Source of the DNA: Leucobacter massiliensis
GTDB lineage: Bacteria; Actinomycetota; Actinomycetes; Actinomycetales; Microbacteriaceae
DNA: 63,485 nucleotides
Reading direction: 5' to 3'
NCBI RefSeq assembly: GCF_002982315.1
Contig: NZ_MWZD01000015.1
Span: 1-63,485, forward strand
Shown: positions 16,140 to 25,310 of the stretch, in pieces
Numbering within the stretch: position 1 is the stretch's first letter
How the letters are laid out: the number at the start of each line of letters is the position of its first letter
The notes under the pieces: generated by a model
Database searches by the model: none
The model's input: the letters and a program-made list of their open reading frames with translations, nothing else
What the model was told of the DNA's origin: nothing
Made by a program: the position numbers and the translations under genes

Positions 16140-16760
16140 TCAGTTCCCGGTGGTCCCGGGCGTCCCGGTGGTTCCTGGCGTCTCGGCGGCCCCGGTGGTC
16201 TCGGCGGCCCCGGTGGTCTCGGCGGCCCCGGTGGTCTCGGTGGCCCCCGGCTGGCGGTCGCTCCCGGCGGTCGCCCGGACGTCCCGGCGCCGGGAGCTGC
16301 GCCAGAGGATCGCCGCCCCGATCACGAGCAGGATCAGCGCCGAGCCGATCCACACCGTGTCATAGGGCAGCAGATCCACCTCGTAGCGGATCTGGTGGAT
16401 CCGCAGCAGCTTGTGGTTGACGATCCCGTCGAAGAGCTGGAAGAAGCCGACGCCGACGGTCACCGCGCCGGCCCAGCGCGTCCACGAGATGCTCCCGCGC
16501 CGGCGCGCGTCGGCGAGCAGGAAGAGGCCCCACACGGTGATGAACCAGCCGAAGGCGTGGAAGAAGCCGTCGGAGACGAGCGCGACGCTCGTGGTCGACA
16601 GATCGTAGAAGTGATGCCAGTGCAGCGCCAGGTGGAAGATGAACAGGTCGATCACGGAGGCCGCGATCCCGCAGCCGAAGAGGAAGCCCGAGAGCACGGT
16701 GCGTCGATCCTGGTGGGTCGTCGGGCTGCGCCGGGCGCGCCCCTTGCGGTGTGCGTGCAT
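16140..16760 (-). CDS. DUF2243 membrane protein with repetitive tail
   Basis: A 206-residue protein with four hydrophobic segments. GFLFGCGIAASVIDLFIFHLALHWHHFYD, GFFHAFGWF and FFQLFDGIVNHKLLRIHQIRY carry the conserved His residues of DUF2243, whose function is unknown. The C-terminus is a Thr/Gly/Ala-rich tail built of repeated ETTGAA units encoded by an 18-bp DNA repeat. CAGAAT lies six bases before the ATG at 16760, an imperfect form of the leaderless promoter pattern seen elsewhere in the window. It is the first gene of a two-gene operon with the CtaG-like protein. Confidence 0.85.
   Translation of the reverse strand: MHAHRKGRARRSPTTHQDRRTVLSGFLFGCGIAASVIDLFIFHLALHWHHFYDLSTTSVALVSDGFFHAFGWFITVWGLFLLADARRRGSISWTRWAGAVTVGVGFFQLFDGIVNHKLLRIHQIRYEVDLLPYDTVWIGSALILLVIGAAILWRSSRRRDVRATAGSDRQPGATETTGAAETTGAAETTGAAETPGTTGTPGTTGN
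16181..16250. repeat. 18-bp coding tandem repeat
   Basis: TCTCGGCGGCCCCGGTGG occurs three times without error at 16181, 16199 and 16217, with a degenerate fourth copy. It encodes the ETTGAA repeats at the C-terminus of the DUF2243 protein; length variation between strains would be in frame. Confidence 0.9.
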
Positions 16761-16958
16761 GCCTCGATTCTGGGCGCGGGGTGGCGCGCGGGCAACGCAC
16801 TTGACCCTCCCGTACCCGACCGGCTACGCACCTCTCGTGCCCCTCAGAATCGGGCCTGATGCGTCAGGGCACGGGTACGCGATACCGGGATGAAGGGGAC
16901 AGATTCTGCGCCGGCAGCGGGGCGGGAACTTCCCAGGGGCAGGACGAGCCCGGTGGCG

Positions 16959-17759
16959 TCAGTGCTCGGCGCGGTCGTCGAGGATGCGGCGGAACCAGGC
17001 GAGGGTCGCCTCGGTCATGTCGTGCGGGGTGCCGAGGCGGCGCAGCTCGTCGAGCGCGTCGGAGACCTCGTGCTCGCGGCGCTCCGCGTGCGCGTGGGTG
17101 CCGGTCACGAGGCGGTCCACGAGCGCCGCGCCGTCGGGGCCGAGCTCCGCGGCGATCTGCACGGCGAGCCGCTCCCGCTGCCCCGAGGCTTCGGCCGCCG
17201 TGAGCGTCTCGATGATGAGCGTCGCGAGCCCCTTCATGAAGACGCTCCGCAGCAGCTTCAGCTGCGCGGCGTCGCCCATCTCCCCGCCGATCGCCTCGAC
17301 GGGGGCGCCCAGGGGGCCGAGCAGTTCGGCGAGGCGCCCGGACGCCGGGCCGCTGACGATCAGCTCGGTGCGATGGGCGGCGCGCGGCACAGGCGCCATC
17401 ACGGCGGCGTCGCAGGGCAGCAGCCCGGCGGCCTGGACGGCGGTGCCGACCGCCTGCTTCACCTCCGGGCCGGCAGTGTTGAGGTCGGCGAAGACGAGCG
17501 GGGAGCCCGCGGTCGATTCTGCGCCTCGCACGGCGGCGGCCGCCTGCTCCGCGACGGTGAGCGCGGCACGGGCGCCCACGAGGCTCAGCGCCACCGCACT
17601 GCCGTCGAGCGCCTCCGCGAGCGCGTCGTACTGCGTGATCGCCTCGCTCTCGACCGTGATGAAGGGATCGAAGCCGCGAACCTCGGCGCCGGCGCCGGCC
17701 AGCCCCTCGCCGTAGAGGCGTCCCGCCTCGCCGAGTCCGATCACGGTGATGACGGTCAT
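16959..17759 (-). CDS. NAD(P)-dependent dehydrogenase, 6-phosphogluconate-dehydrogenase-like with DUF1932
   Basis: A 266-residue protein. The Rossmann motif VIGLGEAGRLYGEGLAGAG lies at the N-terminus. The middle reads VFADLNTAGPEVKQAVG, as in beta-hydroxyacid dehydrogenases. The helical C-terminal half fits DUF1932, with LKLLRSVFMKGLATLIIETL carrying the conserved Lys region. Members reduce or oxidise hydroxyacids; the substrate here is unknown. The ATG at 17759 has GAAGGAG ahead. It stands alone. The 198-bp gap to the DUF2243 gene shows nothing notable. Confidence 0.8.
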   Translation of the reverse strand: MTVITVIGLGEAGRLYGEGLAGAGAEVRGFDPFITVESEAITQYDALAEALDGSAVALSLVGARAALTVAEQAAAAVRGAESTAGSPLVFADLNTAGPEVKQAVGTAVQAAGLLPCDAAVMAPVPRAAHRTELIVSGPASGRLAELLGPLGAPVEAIGGEMGDAAQLKLLRSVFMKGLATLIIETLTAAEASGQRERLAVQIAAELGPDGAALVDRLVTGTHAHAERREHEVSDALDELRRLGTPHDMTEATLAWFRRILDDRAEH

Positions 17760-17941
17760 GCTGGGGCGCTCCTTCGTCGGTCGCTGCGGGATGTCGTGCC
17801 CCCGCGCCTCCCTGACGGCGCGGCCGCACGTGCCCGCCATTCTATTCGGGGAGAGGCCCCGGCCCGAGCGGGGCCGGGGCGGCGACGCGGCGCGGGGGAA
17901 AGTCCCAGCGGGTTCGACGCCTCCGCGGTTAGGCTGTGCCC

Positions 17942-18799
17942 ATGAGCAATGGGGGACTCGGGACGTTCGACGCGGGCGCGAGCGGCGGGAGCGGGCCGGG
18001 CGGCCGGAGCGAGCGGGCCGAGCGGGGTGCGCTGCGCGACCGGAACGCGCTGCGCGAGCGGGGCGCGCAAGACGACGGGGCCGGGGAGGGCGACGACGTC
18101 CAGGACGAGATCACGATCTCGGCCCGGGCGCTGCGCTCGCTGGGAGACCAGATGCAGCGTTTCCTGCTCGAGTACCGCTTCGCGATGGAGGAGGTCGAGA
18201 CGAAGCTCTCCATCCTGCGCGAGGAGTACCTCCACATGCACGAGTACAACCCCATCGAGCACGTGTCGAGCCGCGTGAAGTCCGTCGACAGCCTGGTCGC
18301 CAAGCTGGAGCGGCTCGGGATCGGGAGCGACTTCGAGGAGATCCGGCGCGAGGTGCACGACATCGCCGGCGTGCGGGTGACGTGCGCCTTCATCCGCGAT
18401 GTGTACCTGCTGTTCGACCTGCTCACGCAGCAGGACGACATCACGGTGCTCGAGGTAGAGGACTACATCGAGAAGCCGAAGCCGAACGGGTACAAGAGCC
18501 TGCACACCATCATCTCGGTGCCGGTGTACCTGTCGAGCGGGCGCGTGGACGTGCCCGTGGAGGTGCAGTTCCGCACGATCGCAATGGACTTCTGGGCGAG
18601 CCTGGAGCACAAGATCTACTACAAGTACGAGCGCCAGGTGCCGAGCACGCTGACGCGCGAGCTGAAGTTCGCGGCGGACATCGCCGCCGAGCTCGACACC
18701 CGCATGGAGCGGCTCCACGTGCAGCTGCACGGTGAGCCGCCCCCGCACACCGCGCCGCTCGAGCTGCGGGCCGTGGAGCAGCGGATCCACCCGGCGTAG
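17942..18799 (+). CDS. Small alarmone synthetase (RelA/SpoT synthetase domain)
   Basis: Transfers pyrophosphate from ATP to GDP or GTP to make (p)ppGpp. The protein has 285 residues with a disordered Arg/Gly-rich first 50 and no HD hydrolase or ACT/TGS domains, so it is of the RelQ/YjbM class. The synthetase core shows YNPIEHVSSRVKSVDSLVAKLER, HDIAGVRVTCAFIRDVY, EKPKPNGYKSLHTII and VEVQFRTIAMDFWASLEHKIYYK, the full set of GTP- and ATP-binding motifs. TAGGCT (17930-17935) sits six bases before the ATG, implying a leaderless mRNA. The gene is monocistronic. Confidence 0.92.
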   Translation: MSNGGLGTFDAGASGGSGPGGRSERAERGALRDRNALRERGAQDDGAGEGDDVQDEITISARALRSLGDQMQRFLLEYRFAMEEVETKLSILREEYLHMHEYNPIEHVSSRVKSVDSLVAKLERLGIGSDFEEIRREVHDIAGVRVTCAFIRDVYLLFDLLTQQDDITVLEVEDYIEKPKPNGYKSLHTIISVPVYLSSGRVDVPVEVQFRTIAMDFWASLEHKIYYKYERQVPSTLTRELKFAADIAAELDTRMERLHVQLHGEPPPHTAPLELRAVEQRIHPA

Positions 18800-18863
18800 G
18801 GCGCGACCCCGCGCGATCCCGCGATCCCGGGCCGCCGCCGCACGATCCGGGTAGGGTCGAAGG

Positions 18864-19703
18864 GTGGACACTGCTGAGCGCTTTGCCGGCGAGCATCTGC
18901 CCGGGGGCTCGGGCGGGGTGTGGCGCGTCGAGTCACCGGGAGGGGAGGTGCGCGTACACCGGCCCACCGGGCCGTGGACGCCCGCCGTGCACGAGCTGCT
19001 GCGCTTCCTCGCCGAGCGCGGCCTCGACGGGGTGCCGCGCGTGCACGGCCTCGACGCGGAGGGCCGCGAGGTGCTCGACTACCTCCCGGGAGACACGCTC
19101 GATCCCGAGCGCACGCAGGCGGACGACGCGGCGCTCGCCGCGGCGGCGTCCTGGCTGCGGCGCTTTCACGATGCGGTGCGCGAGTTCCGGCCCGGGCCGC
19201 GCGAGTGGCGCCAGGGTGTGCAGGATCTCGCCCCCGGCGAGGTGATCTGCCACAACGATCCCGGCCTCTACAACTGGGTGGTGGCGGAGGGGCGCTTCGC
19301 CGGCATGATCGACTGGGATCGCGCCGGCCCCGGTCGGCCGCTCGACGATCTCGCCTTCCTGTGCTGGTCGGGGGTGCCGCTGCTCCGCCCGATCCCGGCC
19401 GCAGACGCGGCTCGCCGGCTCGCGCTCGCCGCCGCGGCCTACGGCGGGGTGGGTCCGGCCGAGTTGCTCGACGCGGTGGACGCGCGCATGGAGCTCATCG
19501 CGCAGCGCTGGCGGGACGGGATCGAGCGCGGCGACCCGGGGACGATCGCCCTGCGCGAGGCCGGCATCATGGATCGTCATCTCGCTCGGGTGCGCGGCTT
19601 CGCCGGTCGGCGGGCGGAGATCCGGGCCGCGATCGCGGAGGACGCGGACGAACGGAGCGGCCGCGCGGCGGGCGCGCGGCCGGACGGAGAGGGGACGCGA
19701 TGA
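18864..19703 (+). CDS. Aminoglycoside-phosphotransferase-fold kinase
   Basis: A 279-residue protein of the APH/choline-kinase fold. The catalytic loop reads VICHNDPGLYNWVV (catalytic Asp and metal Asn) and the second metal Asp is in MIDWDRAGPGRPLDDLAFL. The N-lobe is brief and its usual ATP-binding Lys is not obvious (VRVHRPTGPWTPAV), a pattern common in uncharacterised actinobacterial members. The substrate is unknown and resistance should not be assumed. The GTG start follows TAGGGT at six bases (leaderless pattern). Its stop overlaps the next gene's ATG. Confidence 0.82.
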   Translation: MDTAERFAGEHLPGGSGGVWRVESPGGEVRVHRPTGPWTPAVHELLRFLAERGLDGVPRVHGLDAEGREVLDYLPGDTLDPERTQADDAALAAAASWLRRFHDAVREFRPGPREWRQGVQDLAPGEVICHNDPGLYNWVVAEGRFAGMIDWDRAGPGRPLDDLAFLCWSGVPLLRPIPAADAARRLALAAAAYGGVGPAELLDAVDARMELIAQRWRDGIERGDPGTIALREAGIMDRHLARVRGFAGRRAEIRAAIAEDADERSGRAAGARPDGEGTR

Positions 19704-20644
19704 CGAGCGGTGCGGAGGCGGCGGGCGCCGCGGAGCGGGAGCGGCGGTGGGTGCTCGCGGATGGCGGCATCGAGACGGCGCTCGATGAGCGCCTCGGGCA
19801 AGTGCTGCCCGAGTTCGCGGCCTTCGTGCTGCTCGGCTCAGCGGAGGGCCGGGAGGCGCTGCGCGCCTACTACCGCCCCTTCGTGGAGCTGGCGCTGGAG
19901 CGGGGCCTGCCGCTGGTGCTCGACACGCCGACGTGGCGGGCGAACCCCGATTGGGCTGCGAAGCTCGGGGCCGAGGGCGAGGCGCTGGCCCGCGCGAACC
20001 GGGAGGCGGTGGCGCTCGTGCGCGCGGTCCTCGACGAGCCCGGCGCGCCCGCCGAGCTGCGCGGACGGTGGCTCGTCAACGGCTGCGTCGGGCCCCGCGA
20101 GGACGACTACGCCGCGGGCGCCCGCATGTCGCCCGAGGAGGCGGAGCGCTACCACGCACCCCAGATCCGCGCGCTCGCCGAGGCCGGCGCCGACCGCGTG
20201 ACCTCGGTGACGACGCTCGACGCGGCCGAGGGCATCGGCGTGGTGCGCGCGGCGCAGCGCTGCGGCGTGCCGGCGGCGGTGTCGTTCACGGTGGACGCCG
20301 GCGGCCTTCTCGCCGACGGATCGACGCTCGCGGAGGCGATCGCCGCGGTCGACGCGGCGACGGACGGCGGGGCGCTCGGCTTCCTCATCAACTGCGCGCA
20401 CCCCGCCGAGGCGGCCGGGGCGCTGCGCCGCTGCGCCGGAGCGGGGGAGCTGTCGCGGCTGCTCGGCTTCCGCCTGAACGCGGCACGGCACGGGGAGGAT
20501 GGCCCGGGCGACGTCCCGGAGGCGTTCGCGGAGGGGGAGCTGGCGCTGCGCGAGCTCGCCCCGCGGGCGACGCTCTTCGGCGGATGCTGCGGCACGGATG
20601 TGCCGCACATCGCGGCGCTCGCGGCGGGGCTCGCGGCGTCCTGA
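19700..20644 (+). CDS. Homocysteine S-methyltransferase family protein
   Basis: A 314-residue zinc enzyme that would move a methyl group from S-methylmethionine or a related donor to homocysteine. The N-terminal Gly-rich ADGGIETAL and the zinc ligands in LINCAHP and LFGGCCGTD are all present, so the active site looks intact. The ATG overlaps the upstream kinase stop (ATGA), with GGAGAGGGG ahead. The coupling to a kinase-fold gene is unexplained. Confidence 0.88.
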   Translation: MTSGAEAAGAAERERRWVLADGGIETALDERLGQVLPEFAAFVLLGSAEGREALRAYYRPFVELALERGLPLVLDTPTWRANPDWAAKLGAEGEALARANREAVALVRAVLDEPGAPAELRGRWLVNGCVGPREDDYAAGARMSPEEAERYHAPQIRALAEAGADRVTSVTTLDAAEGIGVVRAAQRCGVPAAVSFTVDAGGLLADGSTLAEAIAAVDAATDGGALGFLINCAHPAEAAGALRRCAGAGELSRLLGFRLNAARHGEDGPGDVPEAFAEGELALRELAPRATLFGGCCGTDVPHIAALAAGLAAS

Positions 20645-20653
20645 GCGGCCGGG

Positions 20654-20712
20654 CGCCGCCGGCCCGCCCGGCCATCGCTCGCCGCCGGCCCGCCCGGCCG
20701 TCGCTCGCCGCC
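20654..20712. repeat. 26-bp GC-only tandem repeat
   Basis: Two 26-bp copies (20654-20679 and 20680-20705, one difference) and part of a third follow the methyltransferase gene. Each contains the self-complementary GCCGGCCCGCCCGGC-type core and may act as a terminator, although no T-run follows. Confidence 0.7.
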
Positions 20713-20802
20713 GTGCGGCAGAGACGAGGCGAGGCGGGCTACCGGGGTGAGGGGTGCGATGATGGTTTCAGCGACCCCAGGCGAAGTGGTTAGGGTAGGA
20801 CC

Positions 20803-21480
20803 GTGAGCAGAGACCCCCTCGACGAACTCTTCGGCTCGACGGAGGAGCATCCGGAGCCGGTTCCCGCGCGACGTCGTCTCGCCCAGGAGCAGGCCGAGCG
20901 GGTGCGCACGGCTCAGCTGCCCGAGCAGCGCCGGGGCCGGGGCCGCGGCGATGCGTCCTCCGCGGTGCCGTGGATCGTGGTCGGCGTGATCGCGGTGATC
21001 GCGATCGTCGCGTCCATCGTCGTGGTGAATCTGGCGCGCGGGGCCGGCAGCGAGCCGGCCGCGACCTCGGGCCCGACGCGGACGAGCACCGAATCCCCGC
21101 GTCCGACGTCGCCGGAGCCGTCGTCTTCGCCGGACGCCGATGACGACGCCGAGGCCGAGAAGCCCGGCGACGAGGTGCCTCGGGTGGAGGTCGGGCCGAC
21201 GATGGAGCTGGCGATCCCGCAGTGGGGCGTCACTTCGGAGCTGAGCTCCCGCTTCGGCTCGACGAGCTACGTGCTGGAGAACGGCAACACGGAGCTGTGG
21301 CTGTCGAGCGATCTCATCGCGCAGCTCCCCTGCGAGGGCAACTGGGGGGCGGTGCAGACGGCGGGCGGCAAGTACGAGGTGCTGCGGCCGGCGGAGCGCT
21401 GCGCTGCGGCGCCCGAGCTCTACGACGAACTGTGGGGCCTCACCGACGCCTTCGTGCAGACGATCCGCCCCGCGGGGTAG
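20803..21480 (+). CDS. Single-pass membrane protein of unknown function
   Basis: A 225-residue hypothetical protein. An Arg-rich cytoplasmic N-terminus (1-50) is followed by one membrane segment, VPWIVVGVIAVIAIVASIVVV (about 55-75). Next comes a Ser/Thr/Pro then Asp/Glu-rich linker (85-125) and an extracytoplasmic domain of about 100 residues with two Cys (in LPCEGNWG and ERCAAAP) that could form a disulfide. No family was recognised. The GTG start at 20803 has TAGGGT exactly six bases before it. It converges with the CPBP protease gene with only seven bases between. Confidence 0.75.
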   Translation: MSRDPLDELFGSTEEHPEPVPARRRLAQEQAERVRTAQLPEQRRGRGRGDASSAVPWIVVGVIAVIAIVASIVVVNLARGAGSEPAATSGPTRTSTESPRPTSPEPSSSPDADDDAEAEKPGDEVPRVEVGPTMELAIPQWGVTSELSSRFGSTSYVLENGNTELWLSSDLIAQLPCEGNWGAVQTAGGKYEVLRPAERCAAAPELYDELWGLTDAFVQTIRPAG

Positions 21481-21487
21481 CGGCCTC

Positions 21488-22294
21488 TCAGGCGGTCCCG
21501 AAGAGGCCCGGCCAGAGTGCGAGCGCGAGGGGGAAGCCGGCGAAGCTGACGATGTCGAGGATCCAGTGCGCCACGATCAGGGGGAGCGAGCGCCCCCAGC
21601 GGTGGTAGGCCCAGCCGAAGAGGAGTCCCATCGCCACGTTCCCGATGAAACCGCCGAAGCCCTGGTAGAGGTGGTAGCTGCCGCGCAGCAGCGCGCTGCT
21701 GAGGATCGTGGCGAGCGGGCCGACCCCGAGCCGTCGCAGGCGGTCGAAGAGGTAGGCGACGACGATGAGCTCCTCGCCGAGGGCGGCGCGCAGCGCGAGC
21801 AGCACGAGCATCGGCACCGTCCACCAGTGCTCGTCGAGCGCGGTGGGCACGACGGTGAGGTTGATCCCGATGCCCTTGGCGAAGAGGTAGAAGCCGATGC
21901 CGGGGATGCCGACGGCCGCCGCCAGCGCGAAGCCGCCGCCGGTCTCCCGCAGCCAGCGCCAGGTGCCGCCGGCGGGCGCGCCCAGGCCGAGACGGCCGAG
22001 GTGCGGCTTGCCGGCCTGCCAGAGCAGGAAGGCGACGAGCGCGACGGGGGCGAGCCCGAAGGCGAAGCCGAGGAGCTGGTAGACGAGGTCGAAGGCCGGG
22101 CGCTCGGCGAGCGGGCGGTTGATCGTCACCGACTGGGAGGAGAGGGCGGTGTCGCGGCTCAGCCGTTCGACGATGTCGACGATCGCGTACACCCCTGAGG
22201 CGCCGAAGGAGAGGGCGAGCACGATCCCGATCTCCCAGCGCAGCCGTGCACGCCCCCGGCTTCCAAGCGATCCCGCTCCCGCACCCTGCTCCAT
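21488..22294 (-). CDS. CPBP family intramembrane glutamic endopeptidase
   Basis: A 268-residue, roughly eight-span membrane protein. The family motifs are visible: GEELIVVAYLFDRLRRLG (catalytic Glu pair), SSALLRGSYHLYQGFGGFIGN with the motif-2 His, and AHWILDI with the last His. Such proteases act in CAAX-type processing, bacteriocin immunity or regulated proteolysis; the target is unknown. The ATG at 22294 is preceded at exactly six bases by TACGCT, again a leaderless arrangement. Confidence 0.88.
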   Translation of the reverse strand: MEQGAGAGSLGSRGRARLRWEIGIVLALSFGASGVYAIVDIVERLSRDTALSSQSVTINRPLAERPAFDLVYQLLGFAFGLAPVALVAFLLWQAGKPHLGRLGLGAPAGGTWRWLRETGGGFALAAAVGIPGIGFYLFAKGIGINLTVVPTALDEHWWTVPMLVLLALRAALGEELIVVAYLFDRLRRLGVGPLATILSSALLRGSYHLYQGFGGFIGNVAMGLLFGWAYHRWGRSLPLIVAHWILDIVSFAGFPLALALWPGLFGTA

Positions 22295-22467
22295 GCCCTC
22301 AGCGTAGCGGCCGGGCGGAAGCCCGCCTGCCGCGCCGGGGCAACAGACTGCGTATGGAGCCCTCCAGAGTATGGGGGAACCGCACAGTGCCATATGGGAT
22401 CCCCGTCCGGTTCTTGATCCTGTCCTACAGATCTCGGTCACGAAGGCGTCACGGGAGGCCGATGTGC

Positions 22468-22496
22468 TGTCAGACCGGTTGGAGGGTCGGTAGGCT
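22468..22496 (+). promoter_or_regulatory. Promoter of the oligopeptide ABC operon
   Basis: TGTCAG (22468-22473), a 17-bp spacer and TAGGCT (22491-22496) would give a leader of about 75 bases. The leader has a small hairpin at 22528-22542 (six paired bases, three-base loop) before the AAGGAGG of the binding-protein gene. Confidence 0.5.
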
Positions 22497-22579
22497 GAAA
22501 GCGTTCTATCGGACCTTCCCGTGGGGGGACGGATCATCCGTCTGCTTCGGCGCGGGTGGAATTTTCAAGGAGGAATCCA

Positions 22580-24202
22580 GTGAGGCGATCACGAATCGGC
22601 CTGGGCTTCATCGCTCTGGCAGCTGCCGGCGCGCTGGCGCTGTCCGGCTGCTCGACGGGCGGGGGCAACGAGGGCGGCGGCAACGGCGGCACCGCGATCA
22701 TCACCGCAAACGGCTCTGAGCCGGAGAGCGGCCTGATCCCCAGCGACACCAACGAGGTCGGCGGCGGCAAGATCCTCGATGCGATCTTCGCGGGACTCTT
22801 CTACTACGACGCGGACGGCAACCCCGTCAACGAGCTCGCCGAGTCCGTGGAGACGACCGACTCGAAGGTCTTCACCATCAAGATCAAGGGCGGCACGACC
22901 TTCACGAACGGCGAAGAGGTCACCTCGCAGTCCTTCGTGGACGCCTGGAACGACGCGGCCAAGCTCTCCAACGCGCGCAAGAACGCCTCCTGGTTCTCGA
23001 ACATCGAGGGCTTCAGCGACACCGAGGACGCCCCGCTGAGCGGCCTCAAGGTCATCGACGACACGACCTTCGAGGTCACCCTCAAGTCGCCGCAGTCGGA
23101 CTTCCCGCTGCAGCTCGGCTACAGCGCCTTCTACCCGCTTCCCGCCTCGGCCTTCGACGCCGACGGCAATGTGACCAAGGAGTTCGGCCAGAACCCGATC
23201 GGCAACGGCACCTACAAGGTCGCCGAGGACGGCTGGACCCACAAGGTCAAGATCGACCTCCTCAAGAACGAGGACTACGCCGGGACCCGCACCGTCGCCA
23301 ACGACGGCGTCACCATCACGTTCTACGACGACGCTGCCGCGGCCTACGCCGATCTGCAGTCCGGCAACCTCGACGTGCTCGACCAGCTGCCCGACTCCGC
23401 GATCAGCACCTTCCAGGACGACCTGGGCGACCGGGCCGTGAACCAGCCGGCCGCGATCTTCCAGTCCTTCACCATCCCCGAGCGTCTCGAGCACTTCTCG
23501 GGCGAGGAGGGGCAGCTGCGCCGCGAGGCGATCTCGCTCGCGATCAACCGCGACCAGATCACCGACAAGATCTTCAACGACACCCGCACCACCGCCGTCG
23601 ACTGGTCCTCGCCCGTCATCAACGGCTACTCGACCGACATCGAGGGCAACGACGTGCTGGACTACGACCCCGAGCGCGCGAAGGAGCTGTGGGCCCAGGC
23701 CGACGCCATCTCGCCGTGGTCGGGAACCTTCGAGATCGCCTACAACGCGGACGGCGGCCACCAGGGCTGGGTCGACGCGGTGTCCAACGACCTCAAGAAC
23801 ACGCTCGGGATCGACGCCGCGGGCGCACCGAACCCCCTGTTCGGCGACTTCCGCCAGACGATCACGGACCGCTCCATCCAGACCGCGTTCCGCTCGGGCT
23901 GGCAGGCCGACTACCCCGGCCTGTACAACTTCCTCGGCCCGCTCTACCAGACCGGCGCATCGTCCAACGACGGAGACTACTCCAGCGAAGAGGTCGACAA
24001 GCTGCTGAGCGAGGGCCTCAGCGCCTCCGACCTGGACGAGGCGAACGACAAGTTCCACCAGGCTGAGACCGTGCTGTTCACGGACCTGCCCGCGATCCCG
24101 CTCTGGTACCAGAACGCGGTCGGCGGCTACTCCGAGAACGTCGGCAACGTCACCTTCGGCTGGAACTCGGTGCCCCTCTACTACGAGATCACCAAGAACT
24201 GA
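22580..24202 (+). CDS. oppA: Peptide ABC transporter substrate-binding lipoprotein
   Basis: Captures peptides outside the membrane for the permease encoded behind it. It has 540 residues and is an SBP_bac_5 family member. A lipoprotein signal ends ALALSGC with the lipidated Cys at residue 24. The mature domain contains KVFTIKIKGGTTFTNGEEVTSQSFVDAW and RREAISLAINRDQITDKIF, family hallmarks. The GTG start at 22580 has a near-perfect AAGGAGG nine bases ahead. It is the first gene of the oppABC(DF) operon; a GC hairpin follows and probably reduces expression of the transport genes relative to this protein. Confidence 0.93.
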   Translation: MRRSRIGLGFIALAAAGALALSGCSTGGGNEGGGNGGTAIITANGSEPESGLIPSDTNEVGGGKILDAIFAGLFYYDADGNPVNELAESVETTDSKVFTIKIKGGTTFTNGEEVTSQSFVDAWNDAAKLSNARKNASWFSNIEGFSDTEDAPLSGLKVIDDTTFEVTLKSPQSDFPLQLGYSAFYPLPASAFDADGNVTKEFGQNPIGNGTYKVAEDGWTHKVKIDLLKNEDYAGTRTVANDGVTITFYDDAAAAYADLQSGNLDVLDQLPDSAISTFQDDLGDRAVNQPAAIFQSFTIPERLEHFSGEEGQLRREAISLAINRDQITDKIFNDTRTTAVDWSSPVINGYSTDIEGNDVLDYDPERAKELWAQADAISPWSGTFEIAYNADGGHQGWVDAVSNDLKNTLGIDAAGAPNPLFGDFRQTITDRSIQTAFRSGWQADYPGLYNFLGPLYQTGASSNDGDYSSEEVDKLLSEGLSASDLDEANDKFHQAETVLFTDLPAIPLWYQNAVGGYSENVGNVTFGWNSVPLYYEITKN

Positions 24203-24215
24203 GCCGCCTCGCCGA

Positions 24216-24240
24216 GGCCCCGGACCGCGCGTCCGGGGCC
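24216..24240 (+). terminator. Intercistronic hairpin after oppA
   Basis: Perfect 10-bp stem GGCCCCGGAC and GTCCGGGGCC with a five-base loop. There is no T-run, so it is more likely an mRNA-stabilising or attenuating structure than a full stop. Confidence 0.7.
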
Positions 24241-24383
24241 TTGACGGGTTCAGGGGAGGAGGCCTCGCGGGTCCCGGTGACGCAGCCGGAACCGGCGGGG
24301 CCTCCCTCGACCCCCCACTCCGAGACTTCGAGAGATAGCCCCACACACATGTCAATCCACTTCGCGCAGGGGAGGCGAGCCGC

Positions 24384-25310
24384 GTGCTGAGATACGTCGC
24401 CTTCCGCATCCTCCAGGTGATCCCCGTCCTGCTGGGCACCACCTTCCTCATCTACTTCATGGTCTTCGCGATGCCCGGCGATCCGGTGCTCGCGCTCTTC
24501 GGCGACAAGACGCCGAGCCCCGCCGTGCTCCAGCAGGTCACCGAGCAGTACAACCTCGACAAGCCCTTCATCGTGCAGTACCTGCTGTACCTGGGCGGCA
24601 TCTTCCGGGGCGACCTCGGCATCACCTTCTCCGGTCAGCCCGTCTCCGAGGTCCTCGCGAGCACCTTCCCCGTGACCGTGCAGCTCGCGCTCATGGCGAT
24701 CGTCATCGAACTCGTGCTCGCCATCTCCATCGGCCTGATCTCGGGCCTGCGCAAGGGCAAGCTCTTCGACAACGTGAACCTCATCATCGGCCTGATCCTG
24801 ATGAGCGTCCCGATCTTCGTGATCGCCTTCGTCGCCCAGTACTTCCTCGGAATCAAGTGGGGTCTCTTCCGCACGACCGTCGGGCCCGGCGCGCCGCTGC
24901 AGGATCTCATCATGCCCGCGATCGTGCTCGGCGTCTCGCTGTACGCGACGAGCATGCGCCTCACCCGCGCCTCGGTGATCGACACCCTCAACCAGGACTT
25001 CGTGCGCACCGCCTACGCGAAGGGGCTCAGCCGCGGCCGAGTCATCCCCGTGCACGTGCTGCGCAACTCGCTCATCCCGACGGTGACGAACACCGCGACC
25101 AACTTCGGCGTGCTGATGGTCGGCGCGACGGTGACGGAGGGCATCTTCAACGTGCCCGGCGTCGGCAACACCCTGTTCAAGGCGATCCGCCTCGGCGAGA
25201 ACACGACGGTGGTCTCCTTCGTGACGGTGATGGTGCTGATCTACCTCTTCGTCAACCTCGCAGTGGATCTGTTCTACGCCGTGCTCGACCCGAGGATCCG
25301 CTATGCCTGA
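24384..25310 (+). CDS. oppB: Peptide ABC transporter permease
   Basis: A 308-residue inner-membrane subunit with six hydrophobic segments. The start MLRYVAFRILQVIPVLLGTTFLIYFM and the coupling-helix EAA-type loop RTAYAKGLSRGRVIPVHVLRNSLIP (about 210-235) identify it as a DppB/OppB protein. The GTG start at 24384 has GGGAGGCGAG ahead. Its stop overlaps the next permease gene by eight bases. Confidence 0.93.
   Translation: MLRYVAFRILQVIPVLLGTTFLIYFMVFAMPGDPVLALFGDKTPSPAVLQQVTEQYNLDKPFIVQYLLYLGGIFRGDLGITFSGQPVSEVLASTFPVTVQLALMAIVIELVLAISIGLISGLRKGKLFDNVNLIIGLILMSVPIFVIAFVAQYFLGIKWGLFRTTVGPGAPLQDLIMPAIVLGVSLYATSMRLTRASVIDTLNQDFVRTAYAKGLSRGRVIPVHVLRNSLIPTVTNTATNFGVLMVGATVTEGIFNVPGVGNTLFKAIRLGENTTVVSFVTVMVLIYLFVNLAVDLFYAVLDPRIRYA

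Noticed and set aside
12562..16365. Very long open frames overlapping gadB-gadC and many other genes on either strand
   Set aside because: They are shadow frames of high-G+C codon use: Arg/Ala/Gly-rich, no domains, and better genes lie in the other frame.
18864..19703. Aminoglycoside resistance gene
   Set aside because: Only the fold is shown; the ATP-binding lysine region is atypical and the gene is coupled to a methyltransferase, so a resistance label is unsupported.
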